In this document: piece by piece, positions 1 through 8,045 of the stretch
How the letters are laid out: every line of letters starts with the position of its first letter
Numbering within the stretch: position 1 is the stretch's first letter
From: Terrabacter sp. Root85
Lineage (GTDB): Bacteria; Actinomycetota; Actinomycetes; Actinomycetales; Dermatophilaceae
Assembly: GCF_001429185.1 (NCBI RefSeq)
Contig: NZ_LMIW01000008.1
Location: forward strand, 248,001-312,000
Reading direction: 5' to 3'
DNA length: 64,000 bases
Position numbers and translations under genes: made by a program
Notes under the pieces: model-generated
Told to the model about the DNA's origin: nothing
The model's input: only the letters and a program-made list of their open reading frames with translations
The model's database searches: none

Positions 1-99
1 ACCGAGCGCTTCGAGCCGGCGGCGTCCCTGCTGACGAGTCTGCGTCTCGACACGCTCGTCGCCGCCGCCGTCGGTGACGATCCCGAAGGAGCCTCATGA
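1..99 (+). CDS. C-terminal end of an unidentified protein (5' truncated)
   Basis: An open frame enters from the left edge and reads 32 residues to a TGA that overlaps the ATG of the next gene (ATGA overlap), the usual sign of translational coupling inside an operon. The visible tail is too short to assign a family. By position it should belong to the same amine-catabolic operon as the genes that follow. No function is claimed. Confidence 0.6.
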   Translation, partial: TERFEPAASLLTSLRLDTLVAAAVGDDPEGAS

Positions 100-2567
100 C
101 CGAACTTCCCTCTCGCGCAGAGATCGTCGTCATCGGGGGCGGCGTCATCGGCGCCAGCGTGGCCTACCACCTGGCCCATCTCGGCCGCACCGACGTGCTC
201 CTCGTCGAGCAGGGCAGCCTCTCGTGCGGGACGACGTGGCACGCCGCCGGACTCGTCGGGCAGCTGCGGGCGAGCGAGGCCGGGACCCGGCTCGTGCAGT
301 ACTCGACCGACCTCTACTCGCGCCTCGAGGCCGAGACCGGCCTCGGCACCGGCTACCGGGTCTGCGGCGGCCTGACCGTGGCCCGCACCCCGGAGCGTCT
401 GGTCGCGCTGCGGCGCACGGCGGCCAGCGCGGCGGCATACGACCTCGACTGCGAGCTGCTGACGCCCGACCAGGCGCGCGAGCGCTACCCGCTCATCCGG
501 GTCGACGACGTCGTCGGCGCCATCTGGCTCCCCGGTGACGGCAAGACCAACCCGACCGACCTCACCCAGGCCCTCGCCAAGGGGGCCCGGCAGCTCGGGG
601 TGCGCATCGCCGAGCGGGTCCGCGTCACGGACGTGCTGACGCGTGACGGACGGGCCGCAGGGGTGCGCACCGACCACGGAGACGTCGAGGCCGACGTCGT
701 CGTCAACTGCGCCGGTCAGTGGGCGCGGGCCGTCGGCGCGATGGCCGGGGTCAACGTCCCGCTCCACTCGGCCGAGCACTTCTATGTCGTGACCGAGCCG
801 ATCGAGGGCGTGCACCGGGACCTGCCCGTGCTGCGCGACCCCGACGGCTGGACCTACGTCAAGGAGGAGGTCGGGGGCCTCCTCGTCGGCGGCTTCGAGC
901 CCGAGGCCAAGCCGTGGGTGTCGCCCGACCGGATCCCGTACCCCTTCGAGTTCGCGCTCCTCGACGAGGACTGGGAGCACTTCGAGGTGCTCATGGAGAG
1001 CGCGATCCACCGCCTGCCGGTGCTCGCCGAGACCGGGATCCGCAAGTTCTACAACGGCCCCGAGAGCTTCACGCCCGACAACCAGTTCATCGTCGGTGAG
1101 GCGCCCGAGCTGCCGGGCTTCTTCGTCGGGGCGGGTTTCAACTCGGTGGGGATCGCGAGCGCGGGTGGTGCCGGACGCGCGCTCGCCGAGTGGGTGGTCG
1201 AGGGCGGTCCGACACTCGACCTGGTGAGCGCCGACATCCGTCGCTTCTCGCCGCTCGCCGGCAACCATGCCTGGCTCCGTGAGCGCGTCGTCGAGGTGCT
1301 GGGCCTGCACTACGCCGTGCCGTGGCCCAACCGCGAGCCCGAGACGGGCCGCGCGCAGCGACTCTCGCCGGTGCACGACCGGCTCGTCGCCCAGGGGGCG
1401 GTGCTCGGGACGCGTAACCACTGGGAGCGCGCCAATGTCTTTGCGCCACAAAGCCAGTCGCCACGTCTCGACTACTCGTGGGATAGGCCGACCTGGGTCG
1501 ACTGGTGCGTCGAGGAGCAGCGGGCGACGCGCGACGCCGTGGCCGTCTTCGACCAGACGTCCTTCTCGAAGTACCTCGTCGTCGGCGCGGACGCCGAGCG
1601 AGCGCTGCAGTGGATCTGCACCGCCGACGTCGCCGTCCCCTTGGGTCGCACCGTCTACACGGGCATCCTCAACGGTGCGGGCACCTACGAGTCCGACGTG
1701 ACCGTGACCCGGACCTCCGACCGCGAGTTCCTCGTCGTCAGCAGCGCGGCCACCACCGTGCGCGACCTCGACTGGCTCAGGCGGCACCTGCCCGTCGGTG
1801 CCGACGCAAACGTCGTCGACGTCACGAGTGCGTATGCCGTCCTCGGCGTCATGGGACCGCGCTCGGCCGACCTGCTGTCGGCGCTGTCGGACGACTCCTT
1901 CGACGACGCCTCCTTCCCGTTCGGCACGAGCCGCGAGGTGCGTCTCGGGTCGGCCGTCGTGCGGGCGACGCGGATCACGTACGTCGGTGAGCTCGGGTGG
2001 GAGCTCTACGTGCCGACCGAGCTCGCCGTCGGCGTCTACGACGACCTCTTCCGTGCGGGCGCCGACGTCGGCGTGCGGCCTGCCGGCTACTACGCCATCG
2101 AGGCGCTGCGGCTCGAGAAGGGCTACCGCGCGTTCGGGCGCGAGCTGACGACCGAGACCGGGCCCGTGGCGGCGGGGTTGACCTTCGCCTGCAAGCTCGG
2201 CACGGACGTCGACTTCCTCGGGCGGCGGGCCGTCGAGGCCGCGAAGGCCGTGACCCCGCCGCGACGGGTCGTGTCGTTCGTCCTGGGGAACCCGGCGGCC
2301 TACCCGTGGGGCGGTGAGCTCGTCCTGAGGGACGGTCGACCCGTCGGTCAGGTGACGAGCGCGGCGTGGGGGGCGACCGTGGGGGCCGGCGTCGGCCTGG
2401 CGCTCGTGGGGGACCGTGGGACGGGCGGGGCCACGGCGGAATGGGTACGCACGGGGGAGTGGGTGATCGACCTGGCCGGCGAGCGGCACCCGCTCTCGGT
2501 CGGGCTGCGGGCGCCGCTCGACCCGCAGGGGTTGCGACTCCGGCAGGCTGGGTCCGACACGCCCTAA
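96..2567 (+). CDS. FAD-dependent dimethylglycine/sarcosine dehydrogenase-like protein with GcvT domain
   Basis: 823-residue two-part enzyme of the dimethylglycine oxidase/sarcosine dehydrogenase family. The N-terminal DAO-type FAD domain begins with a Rossmann motif GGGVIGASVAYHLA near residue 14 and has the TWHAAGL motif near residue 48; in characterised dimethylglycine oxidases the equivalent His carries covalently bound FAD. The C-terminal half (about residues 430-815) resembles the aminomethyltransferase GcvT fold that passes the released one-carbon unit to tetrahydrofolate. Full length for the family. It lies at the head of a run of genes that look like gamma-glutamylated amine degradation, so the substrate is probably an N-methylated amine or amino acid; the exact one cannot be read from sequence. 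It overlaps the preceding frame by 4 bp and the following regulator start by 1 bp. Confidence 0.88.
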   Translation: MTELPSRAEIVVIGGGVIGASVAYHLAHLGRTDVLLVEQGSLSCGTTWHAAGLVGQLRASEAGTRLVQYSTDLYSRLEAETGLGTGYRVCGGLTVARTPERLVALRRTAASAAAYDLDCELLTPDQARERYPLIRVDDVVGAIWLPGDGKTNPTDLTQALAKGARQLGVRIAERVRVTDVLTRDGRAAGVRTDHGDVEADVVVNCAGQWARAVGAMAGVNVPLHSAEHFYVVTEPIEGVHRDLPVLRDPDGWTYVKEEVGGLLVGGFEPEAKPWVSPDRIPYPFEFALLDEDWEHFEVLMESAIHRLPVLAETGIRKFYNGPESFTPDNQFIVGEAPELPGFFVGAGFNSVGIASAGGAGRALAEWVVEGGPTLDLVSADIRRFSPLAGNHAWLRERVVEVLGLHYAVPWPNREPETGRAQRLSPVHDRLVAQGAVLGTRNHWERANVFAPQSQSPRLDYSWDRPTWVDWCVEEQRATRDAVAVFDQTSFSKYLVVGADAERALQWICTADVAVPLGRTVYTGILNGAGTYESDVTVTRTSDREFLVVSSAATTVRDLDWLRRHLPVGADANVVDVTSAYAVLGVMGPRSADLLSALSDDSFDDASFPFGTSREVRLGSAVVRATRITYVGELGWELYVPTELAVGVYDDLFRAGADVGVRPAGYYAIEALRLEKGYRAFGRELTTETGPVAAGLTFACKLGTDVDFLGRRAVEAAKAVTPPRRVVSFVLGNPAAYPWGGELVLRDGRPVGQVTSAAWGATVGAGVGLALVGDRGTGGATAEWVRTGEWVIDLAGERHPLSVGLRAPLDPQGLRLRQAGSDTP

Positions 2568-2586
2568 TGGTTCTTTCTCAGACCAT
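2567..2586. promoter_or_regulatory. candidate FadR/GntR operator
   Basis: An imperfect palindrome ATGGT-N10-ACCAT sits across the 5' end of the FadR-type gene. Its right part (TTCTCAGACCA) matches 8 of 11 positions of the TGGTCTGACCA-like sites bound by several FadR-subfamily regulators. If it is a real autoregulatory site, the regulator's translation start would have to be one of the in-frame downstream codons rather than the ATG inside the palindrome. Weak evidence only. Confidence 0.3.
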
Positions 2587-3349
2587 TGACGAGGTGGAGG
2601 TGACGGTATTGGATCGACACGTGAGCGCAGCCGAACGACAGCCGTCCCTGCCGGACGTCGTGCTGCGCCCCGCCACCGGCAACGTCTTCGAGGGCACCGT
2701 CGAACAGCTCGCGACGGCCATCCGGCTCGGCGTCTTCGCCCGCGGCGAGCAGCTCCCGCCCGAGCGCGAGCTCGCCGAACGGCTCGGTGTCAGCCGCAAC
2801 ACGCTGCGCGAGGCAATCGCCGCCCTGCGCGACTCGGGCCTCGTGACGACCCGACGCGGACGTGGCGGGGGCACCTGGGTCACCGAGTCGGCCGAGCTGC
2901 CCTCGAGCACCTCCGGCGCCTTCGTGCGCAGCGGCGCGGCCATGCGCGACGCCCTGACCTTCCGCCGCGTCGTCGAGCCCGGCGCCGCCTGGCTCGCAGC
3001 CACCCAGTCCCTCGCCGGCGACCAACGGGCGTGGCTCGCCGACAGCCTCGTCGAGGTCGACGACGCTCCCGACCCTGCCGCACACCGGGTTGCCGACTCG
3101 CGGCTGCACCTGGCCGTCGCGACCCTCTCCGGGTCGCCGATGCTCATCGACGCCGTGACGCGGTCGCAGGCGGCCCTGCACGACATGCTCATGGCGATCC
3201 CCGTGCTCCGGCGCAACATCGAGCACTCGAACGCCCAGCACCACCAGATCGTCGGGGCCATCCTCGGCGGGAACGCGGAACGAGCCCGGGCGGTCATGGA
3301 GGAGCACTGCGACGCCACCTCCGCGCTGCTCCGTGGCCTCATCGGCTGA
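2567..3349 (+). CDS. FadR/GntR-family transcriptional regulator
   Basis: About 260 residues. A winged-helix GntR domain is visible around residues 45-110 (motifs RGEQLPPERELAERLGVSR and LREAIAALRDSG), followed by an all-helical FCD ligand-binding domain with the usual Asp/His metal-type positions (DSRLHLAVATLSGS, EHSNAQHHQIVGAI). It sits inside the amine operon between the flavoprotein and the gamma-glutamyl ligase, so it is probably the local, pathway-specific repressor. Start choice is uncertain: the ATG here overlaps the upstream stop (TAATG), but GGAGG at 2596-2600 is well placed for an in-frame TTG at 2609, and GTG codons exist at 2600 and 2621; the first clearly family-like residues come after all of these. 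Confidence 0.85.
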   Translation: MVLSQTIDEVEVTVLDRHVSAAERQPSLPDVVLRPATGNVFEGTVEQLATAIRLGVFARGEQLPPERELAERLGVSRNTLREAIAALRDSGLVTTRRGRGGGTWVTESAELPSSTSGAFVRSGAAMRDALTFRRVVEPGAAWLAATQSLAGDQRAWLADSLVEVDDAPDPAAHRVADSRLHLAVATLSGSPMLIDAVTRSQAALHDMLMAIPVLRRNIEHSNAQHHQIVGAILGGNAERARAVMEEHCDATSALLRGLIG

Positions 3350-3368
3350 GACGACAGGAAGGCACGAC

Positions 3369-4736
3369 ATGGCGCCCACACCCACGCTCACGCTCGACCG
3401 GCTCCGCGAGGAGATCGAGTCCGGAGACATCGACACCGTCGTCGTCGCCTTCACCGACATGCAGGGGCGGCTGCAGGGCAAGCGTCTGCACGGCCACTAC
3501 TTCCTCGACCACGTGCTCGAGGACGGCACCGAGGGCTGCAACTACCTCCTGGCCGTCGATGTCGACATGAACACCGTCGACGGCTACGCCATCTCCTCGT
3601 GGGAGCGCGGCTACGGCGACATGTTCTTCGACCTCGACCTCGACACCCTGCGGCGCACGCCCGGCAGCCGTCACTCGGCAACCGTGCAGTGCGACCTGAC
3701 GTGGCTCGACGGCAGCGGCGCAGTGGCGCAGTCGCCCCGGTCGGTGCTCAAGGCCCAGGTCGACCGGGCCGCCGGGCTCGGCATGGCCGCGCACTGCGGC
3801 ACCGAGCTCGAGTTCATCGTCTTCCAGGAGTCCTACGAGCAGGCCTGGGACGCGAACTACACGGGCCTGACCCCGGCGAACCGCTACAACGTCGACTACT
3901 CGATCCTCGGCGGTGACCGCGTCGAGCCGCTGCTGCGCGAGATCCGCAACGAGATGTATGCCGCCGGCGCCGTCGTCGAGAGCGCCAAGGGCGAGTGCAA
4001 CTACGGCCAGCACGAGATCGGCTTCCTCTTCGACGAAGCCGTGCGCACGTGCGACAACCACGTCGTCTACCGCAACGCCGCCAAGGAGATCGCGGCCCAC
4101 CACGGCCAGTCGCTGACGTTCATGGCCAAGTTCGACCAGCGCGAGGGCAGCTCGTGCCACATCCACCTGTCGCTGCGCGGCCTCGACGGAGAGACCGTCT
4201 TCGTCGACGAGGAGCGCGAGCACGGGCACAGCGCGATGTTCGAGCACTTCCTCGCCGGCATCCTCGCGACCCAGCAGGAGCTGACCTACTTCTACGCACC
4301 GAACATCAACTCCTACAAGCGATTCGCGTCGGCAAGCTTCGCCCCGACGACGGTGGCGTGGGGCCGCGACAACCGCACGTGCGCACTGCGCGTCGTCGGC
4401 CACGGCGCCGGCCTCCGCGTCGAGAACCGCATCGGTGGCGGCGACCTCAACCCCTACCTCGCCGTCGCGGCCATGCTCGCCGGTGGTCTCCACGGCATCG
4501 AGCACGAGCTCGAGCTCGAGCCGGCGCTCGAGGGCAACGCCTACACGTCGGACAAGCCACGCGTGCCCTCGACGCTCCAGGAGGCCCGTGACCTGCTCGC
4601 CGGGTCGACCATGGCCCGAGCGGCCTTCGGGGACGAGGTCGTCGACCACTACGTCAACGCCGCCGACGTCGAGATCACGGCCTTCAACGCCGCCGTCACC
4701 GACTGGGAGCGCAGGAGAGGATTCGAGCGACTGTGA
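3369..4736 (+). CDS. glutamine synthetase-family gamma-glutamyl-amine ligase (PuuA/GlnA-like)
   Basis: 455-residue glutamine synthetase fold protein. Seen: metal and glutamate-site motifs CGTELEFIVF, AKGECNYGQHEIGF, the ATP-site SSCHIHLSL, and the C-terminal RFASASFAPTTVAWGRDN and ENRIGGGDLNPYLAVAA blocks. The set fits the GlnA-like/PuuA group that couples glutamate to the amino group of polyamines or simple amines, more than true nitrogen-assimilating GlnA, because no adenylylation-site region is recognised and the neighbours are catabolic. Followed by an aldehyde dehydrogenase and a gamma-glutamyl hydrolase, it would perform the activating first step of a gamma-glutamylation pathway. The ATG is preceded by AGGAAGG at a normal distance; it overlaps the next gene by 4 bp. 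Confidence 0.85.
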   Translation: MAPTPTLTLDRLREEIESGDIDTVVVAFTDMQGRLQGKRLHGHYFLDHVLEDGTEGCNYLLAVDVDMNTVDGYAISSWERGYGDMFFDLDLDTLRRTPGSRHSATVQCDLTWLDGSGAVAQSPRSVLKAQVDRAAGLGMAAHCGTELEFIVFQESYEQAWDANYTGLTPANRYNVDYSILGGDRVEPLLREIRNEMYAAGAVVESAKGECNYGQHEIGFLFDEAVRTCDNHVVYRNAAKEIAAHHGQSLTFMAKFDQREGSSCHIHLSLRGLDGETVFVDEEREHGHSAMFEHFLAGILATQQELTYFYAPNINSYKRFASASFAPTTVAWGRDNRTCALRVVGHGAGLRVENRIGGGDLNPYLAVAAMLAGGLHGIEHELELEPALEGNAYTSDKPRVPSTLQEARDLLAGSTMARAAFGDEVVDHYVNAADVEITAFNAAVTDWERRRGFERL

Positions 4737-6106
4737 CCACCACGCACGACGTCATCAACCCGGCCACCGAGGAGGTGGTCCGCACCGTCGAGCTCGCCTC
4801 GCTCGAGCAGACCGACGCCGCGATCGCCCGCGCCTCGGCCGCGAGCCCCGCGTGGCGCGCGGTGAGCCCCGCCGACCGGTCGCTGCTCCTGCGCCGCTTC
4901 TCGGACCTCGTCGGCGAGCACCAGGAGGAGCTCGCCCTGCTCGAGGTCGAGAACGCCGGCCACACCATCGGCAACGCACGCTGGGAGGCGGGCAACGTCC
5001 GCGACGTCCTCGCGTACTACTCGGGGGCGCCTGAGCGGCACTTCGGTCGGCAGATCCCCGTCGCCGGCGGCATCGACGTCACGTTCCGCGAGCCGCTCGG
5101 TGTCGTCGGCATCATCGTCCCGTGGAACTTCCCCATGCCGATCGCCGGCTGGGGCTTCGCACCGGCTCTCGCCGCCGGCAACACGGTCGTGCTCAAGCCC
5201 GCCGAGCTGACCCCGCTGACCGCCGTCCGCCTCGGTGAGCTGGCCCTCGAGGCCGGGATCCCCGAGGGGGTCTTCACCGTCGTCCCCGGCAAGGGCACGG
5301 TCGTGGGGGAGCGCTTCGTCACGCACCCCGACGTGCGCAAGGTCTGCTTCACCGGCTCCACGGTCGTGGGCCAGCGGATCATGCGCGGGGCCGCCGACCA
5401 GGTCAAGCGCGTGACCCTCGAGCTCGGCGGCAAGAGCGCCAACATCGTCTTCGCCGACTCCGACCTCGAGCTCGCCGCGGCGCGAGCCCCCTACGGCGTC
5501 TTCGACAACGCCGGCCAGGACTGCTGCGCGCGCAGCCGCATCCTCGTCGAGCGCAGCGCCTTCGACACCTTCATGGAGCACTTCGAGACGGCGGTGCGGG
5601 GCGTCGTCGTCACCGACCCTCGCGACGAGGCAGCGGAGATGGGCCCGCTCATCAGCTCCGGGCAGCGCGACACGGTGCGCTCCTACGTCGAGGAGGCCAC
5701 CGAGGACGTCGACGTCGCCTTCCGCGGGGAGGCCCCCGAGGGCAGCGGCTACTGGTACCCCGCGACGGTCGTCCTGCCGCGCTCGACGACCGACCGGGTC
5801 TGGCAGGAGGAGGTCTTCGGGCCCGTCGTCGCGGTCATGCCGTTCGACGACGAGGCCGACGCGGTCGCCAAGGCCAACGACACGGCATACGGCCTCTCGG
5901 GGTCCATCTGGACCCGCGACATCGGTCGTGGCCTGCGGGTCGCGCGTGGCGTCGAGGCCGGCAACCTCTCCGTCAACTCGCACAGCAGCGTCCGCTACTC
6001 GACGCCGTTCGGCGGCTTCAAGCAGAGCGGGATCGGGCGTGAGCTCGGCCCCGACGCGCTTGACGCGTTCTCCGAGGTCAAGAACGTCTTCATCTCGACC
6101 GACTGA
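4733..6106 (+). CDS. aldehyde dehydrogenase (NAD(P)+ dependent), gamma-glutamyl-aminoaldehyde type by context
   Basis: 457-residue ALDH superfamily enzyme. The N-terminal cofactor domain has the VPWNFPMPIAGW and FTGSTVVGQ blocks, the general base Glu is in TLELGGKSAN, and the nucleophilic Cys is in GQDCCARSR. The C-terminal NSHSSVRYSTPFGGFKQSG block is typical. Starts at GTG overlapping the ligase stop (GTGA), so it is translationally coupled. In the Puu-like scheme it would oxidise the gamma-glutamylated aldehyde to the acid; a different aldehyde substrate is possible because ALDH specificity cannot be read from motifs. Confidence 0.88.
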   Translation: MTTTHDVINPATEEVVRTVELASLEQTDAAIARASAASPAWRAVSPADRSLLLRRFSDLVGEHQEELALLEVENAGHTIGNARWEAGNVRDVLAYYSGAPERHFGRQIPVAGGIDVTFREPLGVVGIIVPWNFPMPIAGWGFAPALAAGNTVVLKPAELTPLTAVRLGELALEAGIPEGVFTVVPGKGTVVGERFVTHPDVRKVCFTGSTVVGQRIMRGAADQVKRVTLELGGKSANIVFADSDLELAAARAPYGVFDNAGQDCCARSRILVERSAFDTFMEHFETAVRGVVVTDPRDEAAEMGPLISSGQRDTVRSYVEEATEDVDVAFRGEAPEGSGYWYPATVVLPRSTTDRVWQEEVFGPVVAVMPFDDEADAVAKANDTAYGLSGSIWTRDIGRGLRVARGVEAGNLSVNSHSSVRYSTPFGGFKQSGIGRELGPDALDAFSEVKNVFISTD

Positions 6107-6154
6107 CGGTCGACATACCAACACGCAGATCCACTGGGCTGGAAGGGAATCCAC

Positions 6155-6922
6155 ATGGCAGGCAGGCTCGACGGCAAGGTCGCGGTCATCACGGGCGGGT
6201 GCTCGGGCATCGGTCTCGCGACCGTGCGGCGGTTCGCCGAGGAGGGCGCGAAGGTCGTCATCGGCGACCTCGACGAGGCGAACGGCACCCGCATCGCCGA
6301 GGAGGTCGGCGGCACCTTCGTGCGGGTCGACGTCGTGAGCAAGGAGGACGTCGACGCGCTCTTCCGCACGGCCAAGGAGACGTACGGCTCGGTCGACATC
6401 GCGTTCAACAACGCCGGCATCAGCCCGCCCGAGGACGACTCCATCCTCGACACCGACCTCGACGCCTGGCGCAAGGTGCAGGAGGTCAACCTCACGTCGG
6501 TCTACCTCTGCTGCAAGGCAGCCCTGCCCTACATGCTCGAGCAGGGCAAGGGCTCGATCATCAACACGGCCTCTTTCGTCGCCGTCATGGGCGCGGCGAC
6601 GTCGCAGATCTCCTACAGCGCGAGCAAGGGCGGCGTGCTCTCGATGTCCCGTGAGCTCGGCGTGCAGTTCGCCCGGGAAGGGGTCCGCGTCAACGCGCTG
6701 TGCCCCGGTCCGGTCAACACCCCCCTCCTCCAAGAGCTCTTCGCCAAGGACGAGGAGCGTGCCGCACGGCGGCTCGTCCACGTCCCGATGGGCCGTTTCG
6801 GCGAGCCGGAGGAGATGGCCAACGCCGTGCTCTTCCTCGCCTCCGACGAGTCCAGCTTCATCACGGCGTCGACCTTCCTCGTCGACGGCGGCATCTCGGG
6901 CGCATACGTCACGCCGCTCTGA
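6155..6922 (+). CDS. short-chain dehydrogenase/reductase
   Basis: 255-residue classical SDR. Cofactor motif ITGGCSGIGLATV near residue 12, NNAG near residue 85, and the catalytic ISYSASKGG motif are all intact; Asp in VIGDLDEAN at the end of beta-2 suggests NAD(H). It follows the aldehyde dehydrogenase after 48 bp with GGAAGG in front of the ATG, and probably oxidises or reduces a hydroxyl intermediate of the amine pathway (for example an alkanolamine-derived alcohol). The precise reaction is not readable. Confidence 0.87.
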   Translation: MAGRLDGKVAVITGGCSGIGLATVRRFAEEGAKVVIGDLDEANGTRIAEEVGGTFVRVDVVSKEDVDALFRTAKETYGSVDIAFNNAGISPPEDDSILDTDLDAWRKVQEVNLTSVYLCCKAALPYMLEQGKGSIINTASFVAVMGAATSQISYSASKGGVLSMSRELGVQFAREGVRVNALCPGPVNTPLLQELFAKDEERAARRLVHVPMGRFGEPEEMANAVLFLASDESSFITASTFLVDGGISGAYVTPL

Positions 6923-6953
6923 GGCGAGTGGGAGGCTGGAGCAGGAGGTCGTC

Positions 6954-7667
6954 ATGGGTCGTCCGGTCATCGGGATCACCGCCTACGTCGAACGCGCGTC
7001 GTGGGGTCGCTGGGTCGACGTGCCCGGAGCCCTCGTGCCGCACCGCTACGTCCGACAGGTCGAGGAGGCGGGCGGGATCGCGATCGTCATCCCGCCGCGC
7101 CCGGACTTCGACGACGGGACGGCGCTCGAGATCGTCGCGCGCCTCGACGGCGTCATCCTCGCCGGTGGGGTCGACGTGGCGCCCGAGCTCTACGCGGACG
7201 AACGGCACGCCTCCGTCCAGGCCTCACGTCCCGACCGTGACTCGACGGAGCTCGCCATCGCCCGGGCGACGGCAGGAACCGACGTGCCGCTCCTCGGCAT
7301 CTGCCGGGGGATGCAGGTCATGGCGGTCGCGGCCGGTGGGCTGCTCGAGCAGCACGTGCCCGACCGCGTCGGCCACGACGAGCACTCACCGGCGCCGGCG
7401 ACGTACGGCAACCACGCAGTGCGCACCGTCGCGGGGACCCGGCTGGCCGAGATCCTCGGCGAGGAGGCCGACGTGCCGAGCTACCACCACCAGTCCGTCC
7501 TGACCCATCCGGGCTACGAGGCCTCGGCGTGGGCCGACGACGGCACGCTGGAGGCGATGGAGGACCCGGACGCCTTCTTCCGGCTCGCGGTCCAGTGGCA
7601 CCCGGAGGTCGGCACGGACCCGCGCCTCTTCCGGGCCCTCGTCGAGGCCGCCGCCACCAGCCGATGA
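6954..7667 (+). CDS. class I glutamine amidotransferase-like gamma-glutamyl hydrolase (peptidase C26, PuuD-like)
   Basis: 237 residues with the complete catalytic set of class I amidotransferases: nucleophile Cys in LLGICRGMQVMA (about residue 110) and His-Glu in AVQWHPEVG near the C-terminus. The family includes PuuD, which releases glutamate from gamma-glutamyl-GABA. As last gene of the operon it would close the gamma-glutamylation cycle started by the GlnA-like ligase. ATG chosen because GCAGGAGG lies 6-7 bases upstream. Confidence 0.87.
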   Translation: MGRPVIGITAYVERASWGRWVDVPGALVPHRYVRQVEEAGGIAIVIPPRPDFDDGTALEIVARLDGVILAGGVDVAPELYADERHASVQASRPDRDSTELAIARATAGTDVPLLGICRGMQVMAVAAGGLLEQHVPDRVGHDEHSPAPATYGNHAVRTVAGTRLAEILGEEADVPSYHHQSVLTHPGYEASAWADDGTLEAMEDPDAFFRLAVQWHPEVGTDPRLFRALVEAAATSR

Positions 7668-7677
7668 CGGATGCCGT

Positions 7678-7713
7678 CCCGCCCGGTCGAGGTGAGGTCG
7701 GACCCCGGGCGGG
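7678..7713 (+). terminator. hairpin terminator of the amine operon
   Basis: CCCGCCCGG pairs with CCGGGCGGG across a 17-nt middle part, extended by GTC/GAC pairs. It starts 11 bases after the last stop codon. There is no U tract, common for actinobacterial terminators. Confidence 0.55.
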
Positions 7714-7771
7714 TGGCGGGATCACCTCGAACCGCGGAGTGGGACAGCGGTCCCACGATCCGGACGCGGTG

Positions 7772-7800
7772 TTTCGCGGATGTTTCGCGAGCCCTACCGT
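7772..7800 (+). promoter_or_regulatory. predicted cimA leader promoter
   Basis: TTTCGC at 7772-7777, 17-bp spacer, then TACCGT at 7795-7800 as a TANNNT -10 element. The expected start point falls on the GTG at 7807, making the leader peptide transcript leaderless. The spacer region carries a direct repeat TGTTTCGCG at 7770-7778 and 7781-7789 (period 11 bp), and a perfect inverted repeat GTGGGAC-AGCG-GTCCCAC lies just upstream at 7739-7756; either could be a protein site. Confidence 0.5.
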
Positions 7801-7809
7801 GAGCGTGTG

Positions 7810-7851
7810 ATGAAGCGACCCGTGCCCACCGGCACCCTCATTATCGAATAG
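7810..7851 (+). CDS. cimA leader peptide with Leu-Ile-Ile control codons
   Basis: A 13-codon reading frame encodes MKRPVPTGTLIIE and stops at TAG; a GTG directly upstream (7807) could also serve and would be the first codon of a leaderless mRNA. Codons 10-12 are CTC-ATT-ATC, i.e. Leu-Ile-Ile, and ATT is a rare codon in this GC-rich genome. The stop codon touches the first base of a 10-bp hairpin followed by an intrinsic terminator. The downstream gene makes the committed intermediate for isoleucine, so the codons are exactly those expected of a ribosome-mediated isoleucine attenuator. Too short for standard gene callers. Confidence 0.7.
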   Translation: MKRPVPTGTLIIE

Positions 7852-7899
7852 CGCGACGAGCACCCCTCGTCGCGCAGACCTCCCAACCCTGGGGGGTCT
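7851..7899 (+). promoter_or_regulatory. transcription attenuator of cimA (1:2 hairpin, antiterminator, terminator)
   Basis: Three mutually exclusive pairings are visible. Hairpin 1: GCGCGACGAG (7851-7860) with CTCGTCGCGC (7866-7875), a perfect 10-bp stem. Terminator: AGACCTCCC (7876-7884) with GGGGGGTCT (7891-7899). Antiterminator: ACCCCTC (7862-7868, the loop and 3' arm of hairpin 1) with GGGGGGT (7891-7897). A ribosome stalled on the Ile codons would cover the 5' arm of hairpin 1 and free the antiterminator strand; a ribosome reaching the stop would mask it and let the terminator form. Layout seen directly; mechanism inferred. Confidence 0.65.
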
Positions 7900-7907
7900 T
7901 TTTGTTT
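7876..7907 (+). terminator. intrinsic terminator in the cimA leader
   Basis: A 9-bp stem (one G-U pair) with loop AACCCT is followed directly by a T-rich run TTTTGTTT, a classic Rho-independent terminator placed 150 bp in front of cimA rather than after a gene. That position only makes sense as attenuation. Confidence 0.75.
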
Positions 7908-8045
7908 CCCGAACCACCCCGAGGGAGACACCGCGTAGGCCGCCACCCCGGCCGCCGCGACCACGAGAAGAGACCGGGACGCCTCCCACACCCGCGTCGC
8001 CCGCCCCTGGACAGGCGGTCGGCCGAACCCCCGAGATCGAGGACA

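Noticed and set aside
4649-6979. 776-codon minus-strand open frame
   Set aside because: Antisense to the aldehyde dehydrogenase and SDR genes; no family resemblance and no ribosome site. Compositional artefact.
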